A stretch of DNA of 64,000 bases from Rhynchosporium graminicola. Taxonomy: Eukaryota; Ascomycota; Leotiomycetes; Helotiales; Ploettnerulaceae. Within the stretch, counting starts at the first letter, position 1. Each line of letters starts with the position of its first letter. Positions 34,065-45,719 of this stretch are shown here, piece by piece. The notes beneath the pieces were generated by a model that was given only the letters and a program-made list of their open reading frames with translations, had not been told where the DNA came from and did no database searches. Both the position numbers and the translations under genes were made by a program. Where the stretch lies: assembly GCA_900074885.1 (NCBI GenBank), contig FJUW01000020.1, forward strand, positions 922,844 to 986,843. Direction: 5' to 3'.

Positions 34065-36587
34065 TAATATCCTATTCATACTAATAGTCTAATAGTTCCT
34101 CTATATTATATTCTATAAGTAAGTAAACTAGTTTAGCGTATATTTTCGGAGCTAGTAATACTCCTAGTAGTACTTTTTCTAATAAGGATATATAGAATAT
34201 TAGGAATATCTTCTTTATTATAGCTAGTAGCTAGAGTTTATAATTTAAAAGTCCTTTAGTATATTTAATTTTGAAAAGTCTAAGTTTCTTATAGTCTAAC
34301 TTATTACTTAGTCTCTATATATTAATTATTTTTTATTAAAAGTAAACCTTATCCCTCTCCTATAGCGTTAGCTTCTAATTACGATTCTTATTATAATAGT
34401 ATATATTCTTTTCTATTATAAAGTAGAGTTCTTCTATAAGTTCCTTATAGAGGTCCTAGATATTCCGGACCTGAATATAAGCTATATTATTATTATTAAC
34501 TATTAAGTTAGATTCTCTATAGGCGATAGGTTTATAATTATAATTCGCGAAGAATAGTATAATTTTTATAATTTCTATAGTCGAGCTATTATATATAAAC
34601 TCTACTAGTAATAGTAGTTTTATCTAATTATTTTATTAATACTTAATATAGTAGTATAAGTATACTTTAACTACTTAGTTTATTCTTTTATTTCCTCTAT
34701 TAGTCTAAGGATAGAAAGCTATTAATAGTTTCTGTTTAGTCCTTAGGAACCTTATAAAAGTATTTTAGAACTTTAATATAAATAACTTATTACGACCTGA
34801 TATAATTTCTTCGGGTACTTTATACTTAGAGACTACCTCCTTAAGGTATACTTATACTAAGTATTCAGCTATAAGAGTAGATAAGACTAGTACTAAGATT
34901 ATATACTTAGTAAGTCTTTCTATAATAATAAGTATTATATTATAGCTAACTCTTATAACCGGGTCTTTCGATAGCGGCAGCGGCCTTATGAAGTCCTATA
35001 ATATTAATTTCTAAAAAGTTAGTAGTATCAGTACTATAATTATCTACTTATAAGGTATATATTAGAAAGACTTATTTCTAATATAAGTATTATAATTAGC
35101 TAGTACTTCTTTAACTATATAGCAGAGTCCTTCTGACTAGTAGTTTCTTAAAATCCTTAGATATATTCTTCGTATTCCTTAGTATTAATACGCGGGAAGC
35201 TCGTATTATTCTTTAATATATACTTTCACTAGGCTTAGTAGAAGCTAAATTTTCCTATTAACTTATATAATACTATTCTTAATTATATTTCTAGTAATAA
35301 GCTTCTTAGTTATATCTAAAGATAATCTATCTTTTTTCTAAGCTTCCTTTAAGGTATTATACTAAAGTCTCTTAATTTCTTACTTAATTATAGTAGCTTC
35401 TCGGATATTAATAACTATATCTCTATTATCTAGCTATCTAAGTAAGATAATCTTATTATAGATCTTATTATCTTTATAATCTAGTAATCTGCTTAGAGTA
35501 TCTGCTTATATATTATCTTTTCCTTATATATACTTAATAACTAAGTTAAAAGAGGCGAGTTCCTCTGACTATTAAGCTAATCGACGATTATCTAAGACTT
35601 TAGGAGTTATAAAAGTTCGAAGATTTATATAGTTAATATAGATAATAACTAGGGACTTAGCTTCTTATAAGTATATTTTCTAGTATTTAAATACTTTAAT
35701 AATCGCTATAAGTTCTTTCTTATAGATATTATAATTCTATTAAGCTAGAGATATTTTTTCTAAAAAGTAAGCGACTAGGTATAGTTATCTTTTATTATCT
35801 TACTATAAGTATATTATATTAGTATAAGTATCTAAGATATTTATTTCTGTTATATTTTCTTTCTCTTTATCGAAACTATATAAGATTAGTTCTTTTATAA
35901 ATTCCTTCTTAATCTACTGAAAAGCTTCCTTATACTAGCTAGTCTAAGTAAAAGGAACGCTCTTTCTTATTAAGCTTGTAAGTAGTTCGGTAATTTTAGA
36001 GTAGTTCCTAATAAATTATTTATAAAAGTTAGCGAAACTTAATTATAATTATATATCTTTAATATTCTTTAGATATTCCTATTCCTTTATAGCTCTAATT
36101 TTCTCTGAGTTAATACTTATCTCTTCTAAGTAAATAATATACTTTAGAAAAGTGATTTAATTAACTAAGAATTTATATTTCGATATCTTTAGTCTAGAAT
36201 CTATTTTATATAGTACTTCTATAACTTAAGTAATATAGTTTTAGTATACCTCGATAGTCTCTAAGTATACTAGGATATTATCTAGATAGTATATAGCGAA
36301 TTTCCTTATAAAATCCTTAAGAATATTATTATTCTACTTTTAATATATAGCTAGAGTATTAGTTAAGCCGAATAGTATTACTATATATTCTTATAGCTCT
36401 AAAGATAATACGAAAGTAGTTTTCTATTCGTATCCTTTCTTAATTCGGATTAAATTAAACGCGTTTCGTTAGTCTAACTTAGTATATATCTTTACTCTAG
36501 CTAGCTTATCTCGTAAGTACTAAGTATTTAGTAAAGAGTATATATCCCTAATAGTCCTACTATTAATTATCCGATATTTTTTATAAG
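34000..36587 (-). pseudogene. Gypsy G1 pol (RT, RNase H, integrase, chromodomain)
   Basis: Minus strand. The reverse transcriptase box normally VMPFGLTN is visible at about 36361-36385, decayed to NTIRLN. The frame ends in a chromodomain at about 34020-34140 with YLVK, then FLYSEDT, close to the EDTWEP signature. Stops are frequent. Confidence 0.82.
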
Positions 36588-37817
36588 TATTGGATTTGTA
36601 ACCAGTACCTTAGTCAGTTTACTAGTACCTTGGTCAGTTTTATCTGCATCGGCATATACACCCTGTACCTTATCAGTATATAGTCTTAGTACCTGGTTCA
36701 GTACCTTGCGCATATACCTTATTATACCTAGCATCTATACCCTGTACCTTATCATTAGCCTATACCCTATATACTCTATTAGAGTTACTATGAAGGTTCT
36801 CGATAGAGTTCTACTACTCCTTAGTATATATATCGTACTTCTAGAGGTTTCTACTGACGTAGTATAATTCTACGGAATACGCGTCTTCTTCTATAGAGTT
36901 CTGTATTACGTAGTATAGAATATTCTAGAGAGCTCATATAGCTATATAAGTATCTAGAATCTCTCTTATAGTTAGCTCTCTTTAAGTAAGTAAATTAAGT
37001 TAAATTAATTATATATTATTCTGTTATTCTGACCTTTAGCCGATTTCTACCTTTAATTTTCATATAGTAGCAATTCACTTAGTGAAATCAGCTAATCAGA
37101 TGCTTCCTCTTTCGAACGATCTCGCTTAAACTCGCTTCTGTTACTCCTTACTAATAAAGGAGCTTCCTGATTAGGTATTACTTAGTTGTTTTCAATAACT
37201 CTTTCGCCTAGAGCTAGCTAGTAAGCTAGCCCCTTTAAGCCTTACTAATATAGCTATAGCGAATCAGACTTATAGCTCTTAACCCTAAGACGAAGTTATA
37301 AGGAAATTATAACTTATAACCTCTCGAAGCCTTTAGAAGTAAAGATAACCTAGTGACCCTAGGTATAAAAGTGTGACGACAGCTCACCTGAATATCATAT
37401 GAGAAGAAGGATAGATAACAGGGCCCAAGTTCATAAGTATCCCGGCAGAACTAGTATCCGACCCGGTATAGTATCGGACTAGTACCGGCATATATATATA
37501 AGGTGCTTTGCACCCTATCTCTCTTCTTCTTCCTTCCTTATCTTTTTGTTTCCTTCGTACTAGACTATATAAGATCGCTCTTAGCCTCCCTACTTATTTA
37601 TTCTTACTTGTATACCGCCTTAAGTCTTGTGTCGTTACAAAAAGCTAAGATCTTATTCCGGGGTACCTATAGCTACTGCCGACTTAGTTTAGAAGCTAGG
37701 CCTCGTTAAGTAGTAGTATATAGCTTCTGATCGCTATTTAGCTTAGTATATATTACAGGTCAGCTAATATAGGCTACTATTAAGTATAAGAAGCTATCCT
37801 CGGAGATAGTTACTTAA
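36588..37817 (+). mobile_element. Inverted 5' end of a second Copia C1 element
   Basis: LTR of 477 bp (36588-37064, TATTGGATTTG to TTTTCATA) followed by a primer-binding-like TAGTAGCAATTCAC and leader to 37817. It is the mirror image of 30274-31164 and so faces it across a 5.4-kb interval. The leader is interrupted by a family E solo LTR (37372-37639). Homology stops at 37817, where the mildly mutated island begins. Confidence 0.78.
37372..37639 (+). repeat. Solo LTR of family E
   Basis: 268 bp, TGTGACGACAG to GTCGTTACA, with a 5-bp duplication AAAAG (37367-37371 and 37640-37644). The uninterrupted counterpart at about 30475 reads, reversed, GTACGAAGGCTAAG, confirming the empty site GAAGG and hence the insertion. 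It carries the TATATATATAAGG box. Well preserved, so relatively recent. Confidence 0.93.
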
Positions 37818-37924
37818 TAATAATGACAGGTGGGGGAGATGGCTCTCTGTTATATATCTTGGATGATACTATTAAGCTTCATGCGCGTCTCTTCGTATTA
37901 CATATCCCAACCTCAGAAGAATCG

Positions 37925-38036
37925 TACGGAGGGAGGTACAGGCCCTAAGTTTAGGCTTACCGCTTTCTTTCTACCTATACGGTCTGGAGTTGCAGAGCCG
38001 GGCGGTGAGCCCAAACTTAGGTCCCATACCTCCGTA
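37925..38036. repeat. 112-bp fold-back element with TACGGAGG ends
   Basis: Inverted ends TACGGAGG ... CCTCCGTA, continuing inward to CTAAGTTTAGGC and GCCCAAACTTAG with a small indel. A degraded relative lies at about 39211-39275 (shared GGAGTTG, then CCGGGCG). MITE-like. Confidence 0.65.
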
Positions 38037-38084
38037 GAAAGTTTATTCATCTCCCTTCGGAAGTATAGCGGTTAAGTATTATTC

Positions 38085-38235
38085 GTGGTAAGGATAAATA
38101 AACCCTTACCCTGTCTTCATCAGTACGAGCCTTAGCAAGGACTATCATCCAATCATATAACTAAATTCGGTCACATTATAGGGGAGAGCCTGCTAGAACT
38201 CCGCAACAGGGTAGAGGTTTATTTATCCTTACCAC
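38085..38235. repeat. 151-bp fold-back element with 29-bp arms
   Basis: Arms GTGGTAAGGATAAATAAACC... (38085-38113) and its reverse complement (38207-38235), with only two mismatches. No clear target duplication. MITE-like, non-coding. Confidence 0.7.
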
Positions 38236-38520
38236 CAAGTATCAAAGAGCTAGGAGATGGCCAGGTGGACTTACTATATATAGCAGTAACTACGAAGTAG
38301 ATCTTTCGCTAGGCGAAGATTACCCAGAGCAGTAAAGGAGAAAGTCAGTGAGCTCTAGAGATATTAGATTTATAGTAAAGTATTCTATCCCTCTACTGGC
38401 TTTATGAAAATACTTAACCGCTGTACCTCTCTTCGTATCGCAAAGAAGCGTGTCACAATCGAACTTACTTATATTATACGGCCGTTGGGCATCGGGTTAT
38501 GCCTCTCCACTATGATATTA

Positions 38521-38595
38521 TCCCCCCCTGGTTTAAACGTTAAAAAATCAGCTGTAGATAAGGGCGTCGAATTTAACGTTTAAACCAGGGGGGAA
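38521..38595. repeat. 75-bp fold-back element, CCCCCCTGGTTTAAAC ends, TA duplication
   Basis: Arms of about 22 bp (CCCCCCTGGTTTAAACGTTAA and its complement) enclose a loop of about 30 bp and are flanked by TA on both sides, as for Tc1/mariner-type MITEs. The similar CCCCCTGGTTCA word at about 38665 may be the end of a related element. Confidence 0.7.
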
Positions 38596-39400
38596 TAGTA
38601 CTTGTATTGGTGTCCGGAGTATAGTATATAAAAAGCTTCGGGAGACTTATGGAGTTTCTACTACCCCCTGGTTCATTTTAAAGTGGATATCTTGAGTTCT
38701 GATCCAGTTTCTGGCATATTCTACTTAGTACAGGGGCAAATACTATACAATTCTAGGCCGTGCACTCTAGATACTTTATGACTATTATCACCAGTATACT
38801 ATATAGTATTGCTTTATCATTAGATAGCACTCCTTGTAAGGACTCCCTGTTATAGAAACTCGTAGAATAACGCACAGACTCTACTTTACATATTATTTTC
38901 GCACTATATTAAGTATTCCCTAGATTGATCAGAAGACCTTGCGTAGATTATTCTCCACTTTGACTTATTAACAGAGGATAGTATTTATTCACCTCTTCTA
39001 GTTCATCTCATAATAGCGCCTATTGTTTTGATCCGAGTGGCCGGAAGCCCTTGCCTAGATTAGTCTCCACTTTGAAATCAAGAGGGTGGATACTGAGTAG
39101 TATCAAGTAATTCGCTTCATTCCTCGGATTTAGAACTTCTAGTTAATTTGAAACTTGATCTGGACTCTATCGAGATTATAGTCGTTAATATACTTTCGAC
39201 TTCTGGCTTAAGACGATACAGTTTGGAGTTGAAGAACCGGGCGATGGACCTAAAATTAGAGCCTGTATCTTCGTAGTCGTGTTATAGACTCAATAATCAG
39301 CCCTCGTGATGATGATCAAGCTTGCTTGGAATGAATCACATGATCACCGGAGATGATATCGCTGATCAACTTATAATACGTAATAATGTAGAAATGCTGA

Positions 39401-40136
39401 CTAATAACTTAATAAGGCCTATAATATACTAAATAAATTCTGAAGATGTAGATATATGAACTAATTTTCATAAATATAAGTTATTATATAAAGTATTATA
39501 ATCGAGAAATAATTTATAAATATCTTTCTATATAAGCGCAATTAAACTAATATTAATTAACCTGAAATTAAATATATCTTACTTCCGAACTTTATTAGCT
39601 ATCTTTCTTATTATAGAAGTCTTTAGTATAAAAGAATATTAATATTTTATTAAGGAAAAAATATATTAAAAACATGATTTTGAAGCGAAACTTATATAAA
39701 GTATAATTATTATATAATTATATTATCTTTAGAAGTAATATAAATCTACTTTATCTTATCTTATAATGAAAAAAAAGACTAAAAAAAAGAAAAATAAGTT
39801 ATTAGAAAAACTAATACTTATATTAATTATATTTTTAAAAGAGATTTATAAAAGTATATATTATTACTTAATTATTATTTTTATAAAATTTATAATAAAA
39901 TATAAGTATACTTAAAGGATTATAATATTAGAATTAAGTTTAATATCCTAAAAACTTCATTTTAATAAGTATTATTAAAAGAAAGGATTTCACTTTTAAA
40001 CTAAATTAACTCTATTTAATATAATATTAAATAACTTAATATTAAAAAGTCTTATCTTATTAAAAAAAATCTATATTTAGATAATAAGCTAAACCGTAGA
40101 AAATGTAATATAATATAGATTAGCTATAAGTACTAA
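39401..40136. other. Extremely AT-rich stretch, nothing recognised
   Basis: Almost only A and T with homopolymer runs. No frame, LTR or motif I can support. Probably an older repeat mutated beyond recognition. Confidence 0.4.
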
Positions 40137-42330
40137 TATCAAAGAGCGAATATAGAGTATATAATATAAAAGCTTATTTATATTATAAAGAGAATTAATA
40201 AGAAGAGAAAAGAATAATAAGAGTACTTTTCGAAGAAAAAATAATATTATAGCTACTAATAATAATAATATTAGTAAATGTATAATACTTAGTTAGATAT
40301 TAATAAAGACGTTCAAATGTTAAGTATACTAATAGATATAACTTATTATATTATCCTCCTTTTACTTTAAAGTTAAGAACCTATAGTTTCTTCTTCTTCT
40401 TATTTATTAATAACTATAATATTAATAAGTACTACTTCCGGCTCTTAAGTTAATCGCGTATATCTTATCTATTTGTTAAGGTACTTCTTCTTTTATTAGC
40501 TTTCTTATTAAAAAGACCTTTTAGCTAAATATTCTCTGACCTCGAATTCATCTTTATTAGCTATTAATAATAATAGTAGCTATAATTCGTCTTAGATTTA
40601 GCTTAAGCGAAGGTTAATAGTAGCTAGATATAATAACTATATATAGAAGATATTATATATTCTTATAGTAGCGTATCTAAATAATAGCTATATAATCCGA
40701 TCGCTTCGAGTATCATATCTTTATATACTTCGTATAAAGCTTCTTTACTAGCTAGTTTATTTAAATATTTCTTAAATTTAATTAGATCTTAAATTTATTT
40801 TTTAACTCTAAGGCTTATTAATAATAATAGTTAGTAGTTATCTGTTAGATCTATTTATTATTTATACTTATTCTCTTATATCTTATAGTTTTCTTAAGAT
40901 TATATCTATCTTTTGAAAAAGAGAAAAATTAATAATAATATTCGTTTTTATTGAAAGATATATTTCTAATCGCGTATACTTATAGGGACGAGGGCAATAT
41001 TCACAGAGGAATTAGACGCTAGTAAGTTAGACTATTTACTTTAATTATCTTACTTAACTTTTTTGCTGATCAATGGAAAGAGCTGCTTCTATAAAGGGGT
41101 TATATACTCTTGCAGCACTAATCCCTAGTAGGATACTACGTGATACTACGCTGGACCCTTCATATTCTAAGATTTTTTTTATTAATATCTAAATTAAAAT
41201 ACTTTATATAATAGCTATAAGTTGAAAAGAAAATACTTAATTTTATCGATATAATATCTTGATTATTAGTTATTACTTCTATTAATAATAATATATTAGA
41301 CTAATTGTCTTATACGAAGTCTACGAATAAATATAATATATTCTTAGTATATAATTATTCTTTTTATAAAGCTATTAATTTCTAAGTAATAAGTAGTCGA
41401 AAGATACTATATAATCCTTAGTAAAGTATATAATCGAGTCTATAATATTCTAACTAATTACTTCATATAGTTTAATACGATAACTTATAATAATATATAT
41501 TATCTAAAGTAGGCTTATATAATCTATTTTATTATAGCTTTAGTATTAATAATTATTAATCTATTATATAGGATTCGTTTCTAAGATAATTAGTAATTAT
41601 AGCTATATTAATATATCTCTTACTTCTCAGAAGATTAATAATAAAGTCGATTGAAATCTCTTATTAGATCTCGTTTAGTAATAGTAATAATTAAAAGAAT
41701 CTTTATTTTTAGTCTTATTATATCTTATTCTTTCTATAAATATTATAATTCTAAATAAACTTCTTTATATCTTCTAATATTAGAGGCTAGAAGAACTATC
41801 GACTTATACTAATAATAGTTAAGTCTTATTCTAAGTATCTATATATCCTAGTATTATAGATCGATTAGATTAGCTTTATATACAATTCTTCGAAATCAAG
41901 TACTAATAGTCTTTTATGAAAATATGGCTTTTTATCTATAAAAGTGAATATTCTATTATTAATACTTTTCGCTTTAATATAATAAGAAATATATACTATT
42001 CTTCGTATATTATATTAGCTACTCTCTTATTTATATTATTAGCTCGTTCTACTTATTTTCATAATTCTTTAAGTATTAAGAATATATTAGTAGTAGTATT
42101 ACTATTATTACGATATATAATATAATATTAATATTCGATATACGTATATTATGAATCTTCTTCTTTAATACTAAAGAGAAAGAAAGAGTCTTCTTTTCTT
42201 AGTAATTAGTTTCTATATTAATTAGACTATTATAGGCTAATCTCTAATAACCCTTCTATTATTCTATCATACTTATTTACTTAAATATACTAAGTAATAA
42301 CTATATTCTAATTATCTTTCTCTTTATATT
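40137..42330 (-). mobile_element. Gypsy chromovirus I1, 3' part
   Basis: 3' LTR of 214 bp (40137-40350) matching the I2 LTR at 55002-55700. Then on the minus strand come a chromodomain (about 40430-40560, EF-x-V-x-E pattern) and integrase up to about 42200. It stops near 42330, where the plus-strand element L begins. An unmutated-looking insert (40975-41180) interrupts the integrase. The frame at 41916-42125 is an artefact of AT-rich antisense sequence. Confidence 0.72.
40975..41180. other. About 205-bp low-RIP insert in I1 integrase
   Basis: Absent from the corresponding place in I2 (near 56330) and much less AT-rich than its surroundings (for example GGAAAGAGCTGCTTC, then GCAGCACTAATCCC). 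No clear ends or target duplication. Perhaps a small solo LTR or MITE that was too short or too rare to be mutated. Confidence 0.45.
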
Positions 42331-42339
42331 AGTCTAAAT

Positions 42340-44555
42340 CGAATATAATAATTTAAATCGAAAAAGTATTAATAATATTAAATTAACTTTTAATACAAGA
42401 TAATATAATAAGAGATATATCGAGGCCTAGCGAGACTCTAGTCGATAACTTTATAATCTTATAAGAATAACTCTAATTACTAGAGAAGTAGAATAATATC
42501 TTATATAATCTTAAAACTAATTAGTAGCTAATATATAATAATAACTTTACTTAAAACTCTCCTAAAGTCTTTATATATATATACTTTCTTTAATCCTTAG
42601 AACTTAAATATTCTATAGAAATAATAAAGAAAGATAGATATTGATTAGAAGCTCTCTATAATAAGTCGCTAATACTTTACTAAGAAAAAGAAAAATATAT
42701 AATCTCTTTAGAATATAAAGAAAAGAGCTAGAAAGAGCTTATAGAATACTTTTAAGCTTATAACTAAGTCTTTAATTATAATACTAAAAGATATCTAATT
42801 AGTATTATTAAGATTAATAAATAATTATTTTATTTTTTAAATAGCTAGTAAACGCTTAGAAAAGATTTAAGAAATATACTTTAGATACTCTTTATAAGAT
42901 AACCTAAGAAAGCTATAGAGAGTTCTTAGTAAGCCTTTAGCTATCCTTTATCATATGAAAATTAACTATTAACTTATAGACTATTAAAATATTCACTAGA
43001 GACTAAGTTAACTAATTAATAAGTTTATTAATTACTTAAAAAAATAACTTAAGCTTTTTACTAAGTAATAATTATAAGATATTTTATTTAATAAGATCTA
43101 ACTTGAAGTTTATTAGGAGATTATTAATAATAGCTAAGTTAACAGACTTTAGACCTAAGATTAAGCTATTTCTATTATTAGATTTTAAGAAATATATATT
43201 CTATTTAAATATATTTATTATAATAAAAGATAAAAAGAATCTAAGAAGAAGAAATATAAGAAGTCGAATACGAAAAGAGATTATTCCTTCTATAACTAAT
43301 AAGATAAAAGCTAATAGAGATTAAAAAAAGAAGAGATCTAAATAATATACTTATTAGAGATCGATAAGTAAAATAAGATATTTCTTTTATAATATATATA
43401 GATCTATCTCTTCTAATTACTTAAAGGCTTAAATATAAGCGATACTAAGAATAATTACTAAAGGAAGATATAACTCGTAGTATCTTCTATATCTAGCTTA
43501 GGTTTATTAGTTAATAAGATAAAAATCTAAATAAAGATTTTATCTTAAGATAAATTGAAATTAATAAATATTCTTATTAATAGTAAAGTAGAAGATAATC
43601 TCATATTAAGATTAATTAAAAGAGAATATAAGCTTAGACTTACTAACGAAAGACTAAGGACTTTCTAGATACTTCTAAATAATAAAAGTATTATCTTTAG
43701 TATTATAATTATCTAGATAAAGCTATTCGATGCGATTTAATAATATTAGAATTAATACTCTTTAGCTAAGAGTTATTAATATACTAAGTTTCGATCTTAT
43801 ATGAGGATAGCTATAATCAAAGGATAAAGATCTTAAGATTAGCTTTAAGAATAATTAATAGAAGTTCCTTTATAATCGAAAGGATTCGAATAACCTTAAT
43901 ATTATAATGTCTTAAGCGTTTATAACTCTTATTAATAATTGGAAATCTCTTATATATATTATAATACTTAACTTATTTATTATATATTAGATAACTTTAG
44001 TAATACGCTTATTATTCCCTTCGAATATTATAACTTTAAAGATATATTCTCTAATCAAAAAGAAAGTAAGCTATCTTTATTATAAAGCTATTAATACGCT
44101 ATCGAGTTATAATTAAAAGTAAATTTACTTTATTCTTCAATCTATTCTAAGAAGAAACTAGAGGTTCTATTGAAATACTTCGATTTCTTAAATATAAAAG
44201 ATTAAATAAAGAAAAGTAGGAGTCTTATAGATATACTTATTCTTTTTATACTAAAGAAAGATAATAGCTTTTAGTTATATATTAATTATTAAGCGCTAAA
44301 AAAATAATAATCAAAAATCGATACTCTCTATTACTAATTAGCGAAATATTAGATAAGCTTCGAAATACTAAGATATTTACTAAGTTAGATTTATAAAATA
44401 CTTATTATTATATTCGGATTTACTAAAGTAATAAATAAAAGATTACATTTTATATTTAATATAAGTACTATAAGTATTAGATTATATTATTTAGATTATT
44501 AAATATATTAGTAATATTCCAAGTATTACTTAATAATATACTAGAAGAACTTATA
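42340..44555 (+). mobile_element. Gypsy L, second copy of family A (gag to RT)
   Basis: Plus strand, aligns with the reverse complement of about 10050-8000 of element A. Gag is followed by a decayed zinc knuckle near 43380 (YFFYNIYRSISSNY). The protease site is ILINSKVEDN near 43570. Reverse transcriptase lies at 44200-44550, with KNRYSL then FTKLDL, typical of Gypsy RT motifs. It is cut at 44555 by the LTR-like start of element J. The open frame at 43103-43324 lies in the gag part and is a lucky gap between stops. Confidence 0.78.
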
Positions 44556-45344
44556 TATCACGTTTCGACTAGAAGCCTCAGGCTCCTAAAAGAATTATCC
44601 TAAGAGCTGCATACTTCTAAGCGTATAAGAACTAGAAATAAACTGAGAGCTTCCGCGCTTTATAAGATATCTAATAGAGCTTATATAAGAAAGTAAAAGT
44701 TCTATATAAGACTAGTATTTATATTATTCGATAAGAGCTTTATATAGAAATTTATATAGTAAGTAACCAGAGCTTATACTCTAGAAATATTAGAGAAAAC
44801 GAAAAGTATTTTTCAAACTATTTTCAAAATTATAATTAGATTACTTCAAATACGATAATCTTTATAATAATAAAAAAGTGAAGAATTTTTTCTAAAAGTT
44901 GCATATAGATAGCTAACGTTTTATAGCTTATTTACTTTTTTAATTCTACTAACTAATTTAAAAGTTATAATTAAATATAAAATATAAAATTTACTTTTTT
45001 AAGAAATTAGTTCTTTTTAGTATATTAAAATATAACTTTATTATCAGAACTTATAAAAAATTCTAATAAGTGCAAAATACTCTTATTAATCGCGTACGTA
45101 TTTTAGATTAAAAGGTTTTTGAAAATATTAGGGTTTTACTTTTAGCTTTTTATAACTTAATAGCTAAGCGAAACGAAATTTCTGCAAATTTAATATTAAT
45201 TATAACTTAATCTTCTAGTAATATTATAACTATACGACTATTATATAACTACTATAGTAAAATGCCTCCTTCGAAGCGTAATAAAGGCGCTACACTTGCT
45301 AGATCATCTCCTGGATCGTCTATTCGGCTAACTACGAGGCGCCC
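44556..45344 (+). mobile_element. LTR-like 5' end of element J, with start of a frame
   Basis: Starts TATCACGTTTCGACTAG and shares the AGCCTCAGGC(C)TCC word near its start with the LTR of element H (62428), so it is probably the 5' LTR of a related Gypsy. The LTR end is not defined. At 45262 an ATG opens MPPSKRNKGATLA..., about 28 codons before the first stop, likely the N-terminus of its Gag. It is broken by the MULE end at about 45345. Confidence 0.5.
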
Positions 45345-45605
45345 TTATTAAAAAACTCCTGAATAGTAATTATTCTATATATAGAAGTATCTAACTAAAT
45401 AGCTTTAATTTTAGCTTAATTATAATCCTTAACCTTAAGAGTAATTATATTATAATAGAAGCTTTTATTCTATATAAGTAAGCTTTACTTTCTAGTATAA
45501 ATTAATTAATATAAGAGGGCTAGTCCCTTAGATATATATACTAAGCTATTAGAATTTTAGTATATAGAGATTTAGCTATTTCTATATAGAGATCTAGCTA
45601 TAGCT
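45345..45605 (-). repeat. MULE terminal region, reversed
   Basis: The reverse complement matches 48423-48640, the left end of a Mutator-like element, including the TIR word TATAGAAATAGCTAA and the inner GTTAAGGATTATAATTAAGC. It forms the right end of a truncated MULE facing away from the one at 48423. Confidence 0.65.
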
Positions 45606-45638
45606 TTTTTATATAATATAGCTATAATTCAAGAGTAT

Positions 45639-45708
45639 ATTTATACTTAGACTTGAACTAAGATTATCTTGTATTATATAAGAAGGCTTACTATTAGACT
45701 ATATAAGC
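45639..45708 (-). ncRNA. tRNA-like fossil (tRNA pseudogene or SINE head)
   Basis: 70 nt on the minus strand fold as a cloverleaf. Acceptor arms are GCTTATA and TATAAAT; the A box is TAGTCTAATAGTA; the anticodon arm is TCTTA/CAAGA; the T arm is CTTAG-TTCAAGT-CTAAG, with a B-box-like AGTTCAAGTCT. Mismatches are of the G-to-A or C-to-T type. The anticodon loop (TATAATA) lacks the conserved T33, so I do not assign an amino acid and think it is not functional. Confidence 0.4.
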
Positions 45709-45719
45709 TTGAATTTTAA

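Larger units (their letters stand above)
32878..36587 (-). mobile_element. Gypsy G1, 5'-truncated, RIP-degraded
   Basis: 3' part of a Gypsy chromovirus on the minus strand: 3' LTR at 32878-33310 (minus-strand start follows a purine tract AGGGGGATAG, 33311-33325), chromodomain, integrase, RNase H and reverse transcriptase. It is cut off in the reverse transcriptase at 36587, where a C1-type LTR begins. The same family is present as G2 (49866-55001) and G3 (45720-48422). A plus-strand frame (33450-34064) lies next to the LTR. Confidence 0.85.
37818..39400. other. Mildly mutated island without genes, rich in fold-back repeats
   Basis: CpG and CA words are frequent here, in contrast to both sides. 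I see no gene; short open frames (37830-38075) cross repeats and are not credible. It contains three fold-back elements listed separately, a second mutated copy of the first at about 39211-39275, and a 27-bp direct repeat (ending TCTCCACTTTGA) at 38936-38965 and 39047-39076. A lone terminus-like CCCCCTGGTTCATTTTAAA is at about 38665. Confidence 0.6.

Noticed and set aside
37830..38075. 81-codon frame in the fold-back island
   Set aside because: Crosses a 112-bp fold-back element; no domain.
41916..42125. Hydrophobic 69-codon frame resembling a membrane protein
   Set aside because: Antisense of Gypsy I1 integrase; hydrophobicity is a by-product of AT-rich codons.
43103..43324. 73-codon basic frame
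   Set aside because: Part of degraded Gag of Gypsy L between stops, not an independent gene.
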